From contig NZ_JAKGCT010000004.1 in NCBI RefSeq assembly GCF_022230885.1, positions 744,001 to 808,000 on the forward strand: DNA of 64,000 nt, written 5' to 3'. The notes under the pieces were generated by a model. It saw only the letters and a list, made by a program, of their open reading frames with translations. It searched no databases and was not told the origin of the DNA. Positions within the stretch are counted from its first letter, which is position 1; each line of letters opens with the position of its first letter. Source of the stretch: Paenalcaligenes niemegkensis (GTDB lineage Bacteria; Pseudomonadota; Gammaproteobacteria; Burkholderiales; Burkholderiaceae_B). Below, in pieces: positions 53,436 to 61,188 of the stretch. The translations under genes and the position numbers were made by a program.

Positions 53436-54428
53436 TTAGCTTAGAAATACGAATTCCCCTACCCGACGTACATCGACGTTGTGCACGACCTGGAGCAATT
53501 CGATGGCATCGTTCAGGGCATCGATCTTGAAGTTGGCACTGAATCGGCGATTCGCCAGAGCGTTATTCAGCAGCACCACACGACCAGAGCGATAGCGATT
53601 AATTTCTGCAATGGCATCGACCAAGCGCAAGTTATCAAAGACCACCACGCCCTGGCGCCAATCGGCATCTTCAGCGCTGGTTTGCGCCAGTTGTCCGACT
53701 TTTCCACGGTCATAAAGGAGCTGCTGCCGGGCAAGGACCGTTACCGTGCCCGATGAATGATGTAATTGAGCTGAACCTTCGGTGCAGCGCAGTCTTACCT
53801 GTCCTGTTGCCAGACGGCGCACGTCAACCGCGCCGTGGGTCATCACAATACGGGCATCCTCGGCCAGCACTTCACAGGGAGCGTGCTGCGTGGACACTTC
53901 GGCCTCGCCGGAGATCAGTGCAATACGCGGCGTGCCGTCAGTATGCTGCACGGTGATGCTGGTCTGCGTGTTCAGCGAGACCTGTATCCGGTTGGCCACC
54001 TGAATATTTCGCTGCTCGCCGGTGGCGGTGCGATAGTCGGCCCCGAACTCGGTCCACGAAGGCCAAAGCCCCAGCGGCGGATGAACGATTCCCACCACCG
54101 CCAGCGCACCAAAGGCTGAGGCTGTGGCACCCAGAAAAAACCGCCGCCTGTTGAGTTGGCGCATAGGTTGAGCAGTTAGCTGCGGATGGCGCTTTTGCAG
54201 TGTCTGTGCCGCAGCGCCCAGCGTGTTCCAGTCTTGGCTGGTCTGAGCCCAGACCTGAGTATGTAGAGAACTTTGCGCGCGCCACTGTTTAAACGCTGCC
54301 ACATCGTCGGTCGTGGGCTGGCCGGTTTTAAGCTTGATCGCCCAGGCACGAGCCTGTTCACCCACGACGATAGCGTCAGTCTCGGGCAGGGAGTCTGCAG
54401 TATCAGGAAAAGATTGCGGTGAGTTCAT
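53436..54428 (-). CDS. FecR-family anti-sigma / sigma regulator
   Basis: 330 residues. N-terminal DUF4880-like cytoplasmic domain (ARAWAIKLKTGQPTTDDVAAFKQWRAQSS), a membrane segment near residues 98-120 (FFLGATASAFGALAVVGIV, preceded by RRR), then the periplasmic FecR domain (YRTATGEQRNIQV ... SGEAEVS ... ARQQLLYD) and a C-terminal STN-like end (VVFDNLRLVDAIAEINRYR ... FSANFKIDALNDAIELLQ). It should pass a periplasmic signal to the adjacent sigma factor. Lies between the sigma gene and the haemagglutinin. Confidence 0.9.
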   Translation of the reverse strand: MNSPQSFPDTADSLPETDAIVVGEQARAWAIKLKTGQPTTDDVAAFKQWRAQSSLHTQVWAQTSQDWNTLGAAAQTLQKRHPQLTAQPMRQLNRRRFFLGATASAFGALAVVGIVHPPLGLWPSWTEFGADYRTATGEQRNIQVANRIQVSLNTQTSITVQHTDGTPRIALISGEAEVSTQHAPCEVLAEDARIVMTHGAVDVRRLATGQVRLRCTEGSAQLHHSSGTVTVLARQQLLYDRGKVGQLAQTSAEDADWRQGVVVFDNLRLVDAIAEINRYRSGRVVLLNNALANRRFSANFKIDALNDAIELLQVVHNVDVRRVGEFVFLS

Positions 54429-54528
54429 AAGCTCGTTTGGGCCGTCCGTAGCTGTAGTGCTTTAACTATAGACGTTTGAGCCGCCAAAAAAAGAACCGTT
54501 ACAAGGCAATAAGAGGTCATGTTTTCTG

Positions 54529-55053
54529 TTATTTATTGTTCTGTTCGAGCTTACTCATGGCTTCAAGGCAGCTTTTATGTGCTGCCTGAATCTCGCGCCG
54601 TACCATGACCTTGGAAATGCCCCAGCGCCTGGCGAGCTCAGTGGTGCCGGTGCCATGGACACGGTATTCAACCAATAAAGCGCAGCGGCGCGGTGGCAGG
54701 CTTTCGAGCACTTTGACCATCAGCTCAAGACGGGCATTTCCGTCGACGGTGCGCTCCGGCCCGGGACCTTCGTAAGGCAGCTCGAACAGGCCATCGATTT
54801 CACTTTCGCTGACCAGCCGTACATCGCGGCGGATCTGGTCAATGGCCCCATTGACGGCGGCATTCACCAGATAAGTCTGCGGGTACTGTACCTTATCGAA
54901 GTCATCACGCACGGCCAGACGCACGTAGGCGTCGTGCAAGGCATCGCCGGCCATGTCGGACGAAGAACCCAGACGCTTGGCGACTTGTGACTTAAGCACG
55001 TCATAACGGTCAGTGAGCAATGCCCGCAGTTTCCCCAGCCCCGATACGCTCAT
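54529..55053 (-). CDS. ECF (FecI-like) RNA polymerase sigma factor
   Basis: 174 residues. Region 2 (SSSDMAGDALHDAYVRLA; QYPQTYLVNAAVNGAIDQIRR) and region 4 (LESLPPRRCALLVEYRVHGTGTTELARRWGIS with a helix-turn-helix) are clear. Acts with the FecR protein in cell-surface signalling. Coupled to the STN gene by a 4-bp overlap. The likely target is the haemagglutinin gene downstream, since no TonB-dependent receptor gene is adjacent. Confidence 0.92.
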   Translation of the reverse strand: MSVSGLGKLRALLTDRYDVLKSQVAKRLGSSSDMAGDALHDAYVRLAVRDDFDKVQYPQTYLVNAAVNGAIDQIRRDVRLVSESEIDGLFELPYEGPGPERTVDGNARLELMVKVLESLPPRRCALLVEYRVHGTGTTELARRWGISKVMVRREIQAAHKSCLEAMSKLEQNNK

Positions 55054-55841
55054 GGTGGACAGGCTCCGTAGCGGCGGGCCGCTTCGGGAGAGACGATCAT
55101 GACCACTGGCTGCGAGAAATCGGGTGGCGGCGCCGCCACGGGCAAATCGGCCAGCGCGCCCCGTACTGCAGGCTCGATATCAGGCTGTTCGGCAACACGC
55201 ACGCGAAGCTGATGAATGCGCTGATTACCACTTATGGCAAAGCGCAAGGCAATGCGATACTGCCCTGCCCCAATGGCCGGGTTGGCGCAAAGCGCCTGCG
55301 TGACCTGTTGCTGTAGCTTGCCGTCGTAACGTCGTTGAGCCATGGATGGAGCTGAGCTTTGACCGGGCTGCGGCGCGGGTTGCTGGCGCGTTGTCAACAT
55401 AATGGAGCGCTGATTGACAAAGCGTGCTGTCAGATTGGAACCGCTTAGCAATTGCCTGAGCGCTGCCTCAGCGCTGTGATGCCCTTGAACAGCGGACGCT
55501 TTTTTGCCAGCAACTACACTGGTTTCGTAGAACACCGAATAGCCGGTGGCTTCGGTGTAATGCGTCAACGCCTCGTTCAGGGGCAATGGCGGGATGCTGA
55601 ATTCGTGGGTGCCAGCAGCAGGCTCAGACTGCGCACCTGCCGCAGAATGCGGCACGACTTCCTGAGCCTGCACTGTGGCCGTGAGGCTTCCCATAGCAGC
55701 GCCAAGCGCGAGAATCAACACGGCAACCGCTGGCACGCGGGCAAAAAACAAAAAGAGGCAAACCAGTAAGAAATTGAATTCATGCGCGGCAGGCCCAAAT
55801 AGTAATCGATCGCAGCGACGACCAAGGTAAGCCAGCATCAT
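55050..55841 (-). CDS. STN-domain periplasmic protein with TonB-C-like domain
   Basis: 263 residues. Hydrophobic export segment (VPAVAVLILALGAAMGSLTATVQAQ, about 36-60), then an STN (secretin/TonB N-terminal) domain (FSIPPLPLNEALTHYTEATGYSVFYE ... ALRQLLSGSNLTARF) and a C-terminal region that looks like a TonB C-terminal domain (YDGKLQQQVTQAL ... RIALRFAISGNQRIHQLRV). STN domains normally sit at the front of TonB-dependent receptors; here it is free-standing and precedes the sigma/FecR pair. Start ATG 55841 or 55838; the first 30 residues are unusually long for a signal peptide, so a later start is possible. Confidence 0.82.
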   Translation of the reverse strand: MMLAYLGRRCDRLLFGPAAHEFNFLLVCLFLFFARVPAVAVLILALGAAMGSLTATVQAQEVVPHSAAGAQSEPAAGTHEFSIPPLPLNEALTHYTEATGYSVFYETSVVAGKKASAVQGHHSAEAALRQLLSGSNLTARFVNQRSIMLTTRQQPAPQPGQSSAPSMAQRRYDGKLQQQVTQALCANPAIGAGQYRIALRFAISGNQRIHQLRVRVAEQPDIEPAVRGALADLPVAAPPPDFSQPVVMIVSPEAARRYGACPP

Positions 55842-55977
55842 ACAAATTCACTGTGTCAATTACATGACAGGGTATCGTTATCGAGCCGTAAACGAAGGCT
55901 AATTACTACATTAGAACTAGAAATTAAGCACAAACGTGTTGCTTTAAGGCACGTGCCAGTTTTTTAAAATTTATAAA

Positions 55978-56025
55978 AAACCCGACTTTTCGCGAGCCAA
56001 CTTCTGCTTGCAGAAAGTCGGGTTT
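55978..56025. terminator. Terminator after cytochrome b561 gene
   Basis: AAACCCGACTTT (55978-55989) pairs perfectly with AAAGTCGGGTTT (56014-56025), 24-nt loop, flanked by A6 on the left, which is a U-tract for the - strand. Confidence 0.8.
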
Positions 56026-56057
56026 CTTGAGCCGATAGGTATTGGCCCCGCTGCTTG

Positions 56058-56579
56058 CTAGGCCATGCGGCTTAGCACACCATCTTTTTTAACAAAATGA
56101 TGGAAAAGTGCAATACCAATATGGCCAACAATCATGACAAGCAGTATCCACGCGATAGGTGAATACAGGCCGCCCAAGCTGGCCATCCAGGAAATTTTTT
56201 CGCTTTTGGCTACAAGCTGAATGCCAAAGGGAGCCCAGCCGTAGCCGTTACCGATCATGGTACAGACACCCGTAATAGGCATCAGCGCCATGCCGGCGTA
56301 GAGTAGAAAATGCCCGATCTTGACCAGTGTGGCAGTGGCCGGATCTTGCACCGGACGAGTGTCTTTTTGCTTTGCTGCCCAGATAATTCTAAGCACAACC
56401 AGCAACAGCAATAGCGAGCCTATAGAGATATGCCAGGGAACCAGGGTCTGCCCAACCCAATGTTCGCCATCTTCGATGCGGTCAAAAAACTTCAGCAATT
56501 GCTACCCGATCAGAAAGGCCATGCCCCAATGAAAGATTCGGGAAATACTGCCATAGCGCTCTTTCGAGTCATTTGTCAT
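56058..56579 (-). pseudogene. Cytochrome b561 with in-frame amber codon
   Basis: Inner-membrane di-haem cytochrome b561 family. From ATG 56579 the frame reads MTNDSKERYGSISRIFHWGM..., stops at TAG 56502-56504 (codon 26, between FLIG and QLLKFFDRI), then continues for 147 codons. Histidines expected for haem ligation are present: FHWGM, VPWHISIG, KIGHFLLYAG, GHIGIALFHHF. Without the TAG the protein is 173 residues, normal for the family. A TGG to TAG change would explain it; a read error is equally possible. A TTG restart at 56498 would lose the first haem-ligand His. GGAG lies before the ATG. Confidence 0.8.
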
Positions 56580-56688
56580 GTGATGTTCTCCAATTCTGAA
56601 TCCGTAATGCTCGCATAAGTCTGTTTCAACCCGATGGCAAGGATGCCGTGAAAGGGCCAAAGCGTAGCATTTCCTTGTTAGGGTTCAG

Positions 56689-56697
56689 TTATCCACA
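56689..56697 (+). promoter_or_regulatory. Consensus DnaA box
   Basis: TTATCCACA matches the DnaA-box consensus exactly. It is solitary, so it may be chance. Confidence 0.3.
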
Positions 56698-56826
56698 TTT
56701 TCTGTGCATAAGTCGTTTTTATTACAAGTCATACTCTCCGTAGAACCGCAACAGACAACACAAGGAGGTAGAGTGTTTAATAATTAGCCAATGCGACCCA
56801 GGTGTGAAGCTACATAGTCTGGGACG

Positions 56827-56940
56827 TCAGACTCGCCCAACACCCTCTCGAAGCATCTGCGCCAAATCGTCAATCTGCGCAGACAAGACAGCGCCCAACA
56901 AGGCTAATAGCAATGGCGCATTGAACCGGTTTTCGCTCAT
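56827..56940 (-). CDS. Possible 37-residue small protein
   Basis: ATG 56940 to TGA 56827. The peptide begins MSENRFNAPLLLALLGAVLS, a short hydrophobic segment, then QIDDLAQMLREGVGRV, which could be an amphipathic helix. No Shine-Dalgarno is visible. Offered only because the stretch lacks any other gene. Confidence 0.2.
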   Translation of the reverse strand: MSENRFNAPLLLALLGAVLSAQIDDLAQMLREGVGRV

Positions 56941-57089
56941 TATGCTATTTCGCAGATATACTTGATTGAAGGCTTAGCACAAGCCTTATTCCATAACGAT
57001 CAGTACAAGAGCGCTTGCTTTAAATGAAAACCGTATATACAATGCATATATATTATTTAATTGATATTTTCACTTTGTGAGTATTTCAG

Positions 57090-57410
57090 ATGTCCGATAA
57101 ACCCACTAAGGTGAAGCTCAATAAAAAAGATAGTCAGTTGCTGATCCGTATCAGCACCCCAGAACGCGAGCAGTTTTTGCAGTTATGTGAAGAGCTGGAT
57201 ACCACAGCCGCTCGTGAAATCAGGCAGTTTATTCGTGGGTTTATTAAAAAAATAAATCCACTGAATGAGCCAAACAAAACCGAGGAACACAATATGTCCA
57301 AAAAAACCAATAAATCCGTTAAACAAGAAATCAAAGCTCGTCAAAACAAAGTTGAAAAGCACGAGACTAAAATCAAAGCTTTGAAAAAATCGCTGAAAAA
57401 AGCAGCATAA
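57090..57410 (+). CDS. Small RHH-like protein with lysine-rich coiled tail
   Basis: 106 residues. The first half (KKDSQLLIRISTPEREQFLQ then LCEELDTTAAREIRQFIRGF) has the beta-strand, helix, helix pattern of ribbon-helix-helix DNA-binding proteins. After a short linker the second half (MSKKTNKSVKQEIKARQNKV ... KIKALKKSLKKAA) is very basic and predicted to be a long helix. It contains an internal ATG at 57294 that could start the tail alone. It is markedly A+T-richer than its neighbours, suggesting transfer. It may be an antitoxin-like or nucleoid/plasmid protein; no toxin partner is visible. Confidence 0.6.
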   Translation: MSDKPTKVKLNKKDSQLLIRISTPEREQFLQLCEELDTTAAREIRQFIRGFIKKINPLNEPNKTEEHNMSKKTNKSVKQEIKARQNKVEKHETKIKALKKSLKKAA

Positions 57411-57454
57411 GTTTGAACTGCTCCCAAGAAATTAGGCAGTGAAAAACCAAAGCT

Positions 57455-57492
57455 AAAAGGCCTGTGGCCGGGACATCTCCGGCCACAGGCCT
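57455..57492 (-). terminator. Strong intrinsic terminator reading leftward
   Basis: AGGCCTGTGGCCGG (57458-57471) pairs perfectly with CCGGCCACAGGCCT (57479-57492): 14-bp stem, 7-nt loop. The four A's at 57455-57458 give a U-tract on the - strand. It lies just downstream of the haemagglutinin remnant. Confidence 0.75.
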
Positions 57493-57517
57493 GCTCGGCC
57501 GCTAAGTTAGTGATTAC

Positions 57518-57627
57518 AGTCCCTGCGCCGATGGCAGGCACATCCGGCGTGATCAAAACATTGCCGAAGGCATCGTAGACACGGCGCGGCGGTGCATAAA
57601 CCAGCGTGATCTTGGAACCGCGGCCCA
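57518..57627 (-). pseudogene. Remnant of a second DUF3739 haemagglutinin gene
   Basis: About 110 bp closely similar to 40568-40677 in the full-length haemagglutinin gene, same strand. It encodes GRGSKITLVYAPPRRVYDAF and the following NVLITPDVP; the intact copy has GRGSKTTLVYAPPRRVYDAF and NVSITPDVP. Similarity ends abruptly on both sides. It may be left over from a tandem or ancestral second haemagglutinin. Confidence 0.8.
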
Positions 57628-57875
57628 TTCGCTGCCGCCTGATGACAACAGCACACGTACAGAGCCCCCTTGAGCACCATCGTCCAGATCTTTACAACTA
57701 CCCTCTGAAACGATCCCGCTAATAGCTGGCCCAGACTTCTCTCGCGCTCTTTCATGCAATATTCATATTCCTGTGTTCCTATTAGAGTTTCACCAGGATT
57801 CACTGCAGAACAGACATGGCGCGGACTCCTTTCTTACATCGCCCGCCCCGCCTGCACTGCAACATCACTATCTCA

Positions 57876-59255
57876 ATGCCCAATTTCAGATCTGCTAGAA
57901 ATCGTTGCCGCCGATTTCTTGTTACCGCCCTGTTCGCGGCCCTGAGTATTTCGCCGTTTCTTATGGCTCCTTCCGCTTCTGCAGGCCAATGGCCGCAAGG
58001 CGCTCAGTCGCCCCAGCCATCGCTGGCTCCGATGCTCGAAAAGGTCACCCCTGCCGTCGTAAACATTTCCAGCGAACAGCCTATTGCTCGGCCTCACGGG
58101 GGCTTTCCGTCACCCGGCGGGCCTTTCGCTCCGCCCGAACGGGCCGCCCGCAGCTTGGGTTCGGGCGTGATTGTCGATGCGGCCAACGGTTACGTGCTCA
58201 CCAACCACCATGTGATACGCAATGGCCAAAGCATTACCGTTACCCTGCAAGATGGCCGCGACCTTAATGCCAGCGTGATCGGCAGCGACCCTGCCACCGA
58301 TCTGGCTTTGCTGCGCGTGAATGCCTCCGGGCTGCAAGCCCTGCCGCTGGCCGATTCATCAGAATTGCGGGTGGGCGATTATGTGGTGGCCGTGGGCAAT
58401 CCCTTTGGTCTGGGCCAGGCCGCCACCTCCGGCATTGTGTCAGCCATAGACCGCTCCGGCCTGCAGAAAAGCGGCTATCAAAGTTTTATACAAACCGACG
58501 CCTCAATCAATCCTGGCAGCTCAGGCGGTGCGCTGGTCGATTTACGTGGCGAACTGGTGGGCATCAACACCATGATCTACACACCGTCAGGGGGCAATGT
58601 AGGCATCGGTTTTGCGGTTCCTTCTGATGTGGCTGCCTCTGTCATGCAGGATCTGCTTGAGCACGGCAAGGTACGCCGCGGTAATCTGGGGCTTGATACT
58701 TTCGACCTCAGTGCCAGGCAAGCCCGGTCCATGAACTTGCCTAATGGTAGTAGCCGAATTGCGGTCACCGGGGTGCAGCCACAGTCGCCTGCACAAAAGG
58801 CTGGGGTGCAGACTGGCGATATTGTGTTGGCGTTAAATGGTAAAGCGGTGCGCACAGCCAACGAGTTGCGCAATCTTGAGGGGCTGCTCCCTTTAGGATC
58901 GACAGCGACACTTGCCGTTCAGCGCGACGGAAAGCAGCATACACTTTCGTTGGAGGTAACTGCAGCAGAGCGTCAGCGACTGCATGCAGGTGAACTGGAC
59001 AAACGCCTTAATGGCATTGGTTTAAGTGATCCCGGCGATACCAGCCAAAGCGGTGTGACGATAACGAGCCTGTACCCGGAACGCAGCGCTGCTGCCGCAC
59101 GTCTGCGCCAGGGGGACGTGCTGCTAAGCATTAATCATGCGCCAGTTAGTCGGGTAGGCGATGTACGGACCTTGTTGAAAAACGCTCAGCTCGGGCAGCA
59201 GTTGCTGTTGAGTTTTAGCCGGAAGAATAGGCAGTTTTATTTATTGTTGAATTAA
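57876..59255 (+). CDS. degQ: DegQ/DegP-type periplasmic serine protease
   Basis: 459 residues. ATG 57876 gives a basic n-region (RSARNRCRR), a hydrophobic core (FLVTALFAALSISPFLMA) and cleavage near SASA. Trypsin-like triad: His in LTNHHVIRNG (near 110), Asp in PATDLALLR (near 141), Ser in NPGSSGGALVD (near 215). Two PDZ domains follow (RGNLGLDTFDLS...; TSQSGVTITSLYPERSAAAA). Periplasmic quality control of unfolded proteins. It is on the + strand, opposite to the surrounding haemagglutinin system genes, and appears inserted between them. Confidence 0.9.
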   Translation: MPNFRSARNRCRRFLVTALFAALSISPFLMAPSASAGQWPQGAQSPQPSLAPMLEKVTPAVVNISSEQPIARPHGGFPSPGGPFAPPERAARSLGSGVIVDAANGYVLTNHHVIRNGQSITVTLQDGRDLNASVIGSDPATDLALLRVNASGLQALPLADSSELRVGDYVVAVGNPFGLGQAATSGIVSAIDRSGLQKSGYQSFIQTDASINPGSSGGALVDLRGELVGINTMIYTPSGGNVGIGFAVPSDVAASVMQDLLEHGKVRRGNLGLDTFDLSARQARSMNLPNGSSRIAVTGVQPQSPAQKAGVQTGDIVLALNGKAVRTANELRNLEGLLPLGSTATLAVQRDGKQHTLSLEVTAAERQRLHAGELDKRLNGIGLSDPGDTSQSGVTITSLYPERSAAAARLRQGDVLLSINHAPVSRVGDVRTLLKNAQLGQQLLLSFSRKNRQFYLLLN

Positions 59256-59269
59256 GGTTTTTTTGTGAT

Positions 59270-59330
59270 GGCGGGGTGGTGCTGTGTCCAAGAGACGCCA
59301 TCCCCTCGGCGGCGAGCGCCATTACCCTTA
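59270..59330. repeat. Element-end sequence shared with 38.7-38.9 kb
   Basis: GTGGTGCTGTG, then AGACGCCAT, CCTCGGC and a segment ending CGCCATTACCCTTAGTGC are shared with the flank of the intact Rpn-family gene (38698-38890), but the hairpin interior is missing here. This suggests a conserved terminal sequence of the element with an internal deletion. Confidence 0.55.
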
Positions 59331-59764
59331 GTGCTTAAAGACGTGCTCCAGGGTCTTGGCCTCCAGGATATTCAACGTCCAGGTTTCCAGTTGTTCAGGT
59401 GTGCCTGATCGAATACGTTGCTGGAGGTCTTGGGATAAGGGGCCAAATTTGCGGATTAACTGTCGCTGAAACAAGCCGGTTTCGCCTTCTAGCTTGCCCT
59501 CTTAGCAACCTTCCTAGCGTTCTTCCTGTTTGCCTTCTCTGCGAGCCTCGCGCTCAAAGGTAGGGACATAACTCAGCGTAAACTCCTGTTTTATCGTGTT
59601 CATGGCTTGCATAAACTCAGCCTCTAACGCGGGCAGGGTGATGAGCAGCCATCGAATGACTTCGGTTTTGGATAACAGCTTTCGCCGTTCGTCTTTAGCT
59701 GCCTTTTGAGACTGTAACTGGTCCATGACCAGTACCGCGAAGGGCTTGGGTTTATTGTGGAACT
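59328..59764 (-). pseudogene. Truncated, decayed Rpn-family nuclease/transposase
   Basis: C-terminal half of a relative of the 38.9-39.9 kb gene. From about 59764: FHNKPKPFAVLVMDQLQSQK, then an intact stretch to REGKQEER, followed by two in-frame stops (TAG and TAA where Gln codons would fit) and the same C-terminus (KFGPLSQDLQQRI, LETWTLNILEAKTLEHVFKH). The N-terminal nuclease domain is gone; the upstream edge abuts the stop of the TonB-like gene. A true pseudogene, since the stops do not need a frameshift. Confidence 0.8.
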
Positions 59765-60285
59765 GGATCCGCGGCTTGCTCGGCGCTCGGCTCAGGCAAG
59801 GCGATGGTCAGACCTAAGGTCATAGGCAGAGCCATATCGTTGGGTGGTGGTTCAGAAATGGCCTGTTCAGTTAGCACATGGCGCAGATCGGCATCGGCCT
59901 GGGCATCGCCCAAGGATGAGAATTCGGCACGCTCTACCTTGCCGCTAGGCGCTACCCACAACCGTACGATCACGGCGTTTTCGACGGCGCTGGCAGCTGA
60001 AGTACTTAAGTGCTTTTGCCCCCACTCTTGCAAGCGCTGCGCTGACTCGTTGCTGCCGTCACCCAGCCACCCTTGAAGCTGCCCGCTTGCCAGTTGCGCG
60101 TAGGCGATCCAGTGCTGCGGCACAGACGCCTGCCCCGCTGTCGGCAATGTCGCCGTAATCAAGCCTAAACCCAATAGACCAGCCACTGCATTGCGGACTC
60201 GATACATCCACGACTTAGGTTGAGAAGTCGAGATTTTAATCGTAGTATTGCTGGTTGTGAGTCCAGCTTTCTTCGGTGTAGCCAT
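59752..60285 (-). CDS. TonB-like energy transducer / TonB-C domain protein
   Basis: 177 residues. Thr/Lys-rich start, membrane segment (VRNAVAGLLGLGLITATLPTA, about 30-50), then a domain with the TonB C-terminal pattern (NAVIVRLWVAPSGKVERAEFSSLGDAQADADLRHVLTEQA). It lacks a Pro-rich spacer, so it could be an exported TonB-C protein rather than a classical TonB. Follows the trypsin-like protease gene (79-bp gap). Its last codons abut the decayed nuclease remnant, so the exact natural C-terminus is uncertain. Confidence 0.75.
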   Translation of the reverse strand: MATPKKAGLTTSNTTIKISTSQPKSWMYRVRNAVAGLLGLGLITATLPTAGQASVPQHWIAYAQLASGQLQGWLGDGSNESAQRLQEWGQKHLSTSAASAVENAVIVRLWVAPSGKVERAEFSSLGDAQADADLRHVLTEQAISEPPPNDMALPMTLGLTIALPEPSAEQAADPVPQ

Positions 60286-60364
60286 AAGACGATGGTCCTT
60301 AAAAACGGTAAAAAACGTGGACTAGAGAAATCCGGTATATCAGGCGCGCAATGCCAGCCAGCAA

Positions 60365-61144
60365 TCATCCGCAGATGATACCCACGGTGAGTGTGGCAGC
60401 CCGCGACGCCTGAGCCTGCAGCCTACCTAGTTGGGGCGCGTTGCTTTCCGAGAAAACAATGTCGTTATCGAGTAAAAACTTCTTGATACGCTCGGTTGAA
60501 ACTGCCTTTACACGGCTTTGGCCTTTTATGTCTACACTCCTGCCAACCTGGCTAAGCGTAGTCGTACCCGAGGACCTGAAACCGGGAGCTACGCGTTCGA
60601 CCACCATGCCCAGGACGAGGCCCTCGCTAAGCACCGGGGTACCACTGGAGCCAGGCTGAACGGGAGAGAGCAGCGAAAGTTCGTTGTTGTCGGGATCGGA
60701 CATGGCGTTAAAAACAATGCTGGCCCGATTGGGCATACGCTGCACCACGTTATAGCCCTCGGCAAATACCGCCTGGCTTTTGCCAGGCACCTCGGTGTCG
60801 ATAACAAAGACTGCATTCAGGTAGGGCTTTAGCGGCGTACGTAATACCGCCAGATCATGTTCCGGACTGACCGCGTGAACAGTGCCCGCCACGACTTTGT
60901 TGTCCTTGACCACATACACGGCACCGCAGTGTTGTATAGCATGGTGTACGGTCATTACATCGCCCTGCCCGTTCAGGAATACCCCTGTAGCATGGGCGTC
61001 AAGAGTTGAGGACTTGGCGTGATAATTTGACTTGTCGCCCTGCGCTGATCCTGCCATGGGCAGGGCCGAACAAGGCCCAGCCACCGCCAAGAAAAACAGT
61101 AGCTTTTTCAGTAGGGATAAAGCCGGGAGACACGAAAGGTCCAA
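60365..61144 (-). CDS. Exported trypsin-like serine protease
   Basis: 259 residues with a signal peptide (LLKKLLFFLAVAGPCSALPMAGSA). The chymotrypsin-fold triad is visible: His in MTVHHAIQHC, Asp in PEHDLAVLRT, Ser in QPGSSGTPVLSEG. No PDZ domain. The C-terminus is short and hydrophobic (ATLTVGIICG). In the cluster with a prolyl isomerase and TonB-like protein it may process or survey the exported haemagglutinin; this role is an inference. Confidence 0.82.
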   Translation of the reverse strand: MDLSCLPALSLLKKLLFFLAVAGPCSALPMAGSAQGDKSNYHAKSSTLDAHATGVFLNGQGDVMTVHHAIQHCGAVYVVKDNKVVAGTVHAVSPEHDLAVLRTPLKPYLNAVFVIDTEVPGKSQAVFAEGYNVVQRMPNRASIVFNAMSDPDNNELSLLSPVQPGSSGTPVLSEGLVLGMVVERVAPGFRSSGTTTLSQVGRSVDIKGQSRVKAVSTERIKKFLLDNDIVFSESNAPQLGRLQAQASRAATLTVGIICG

Positions 61145-61188
61145 GGTATTGTCACCTTGAGCTTGCCATGCGCCCCTGCACCGTAGCC

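Larger units (their letters stand above)
56580..57089. other. Intergenic region with little coding evidence
   Basis: 510 bp. It contains a consensus DnaA box (56689-56697), a possible 37-codon frame on the - strand, and a strongly A+T-rich stretch 56990-57085 that probably drives the + strand gene at 57090. No RNA gene recognised. Confidence 0.5.
57411..57875. other. Region of remnants between the RHH gene and degQ
   Basis: 465 bp holding a strong hairpin, a 110-bp haemagglutinin remnant, and about 250 bp (57628-57875) in which I see no gene other than the upstream region of the DegQ-type protease. Confidence 0.6.

Noticed and set aside
57507..57803. 98-codon - strand frame across the haemagglutinin remnant
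   Set aside because: Reads the remnant in the wrong frame and has a Cys/His-rich random composition.
57876..59255. DegQ as part of the haemagglutinin export cluster
   Set aside because: Opposite strand, conserved general quality-control protease, and flanked by remnants; more likely an insertion or independent locus.
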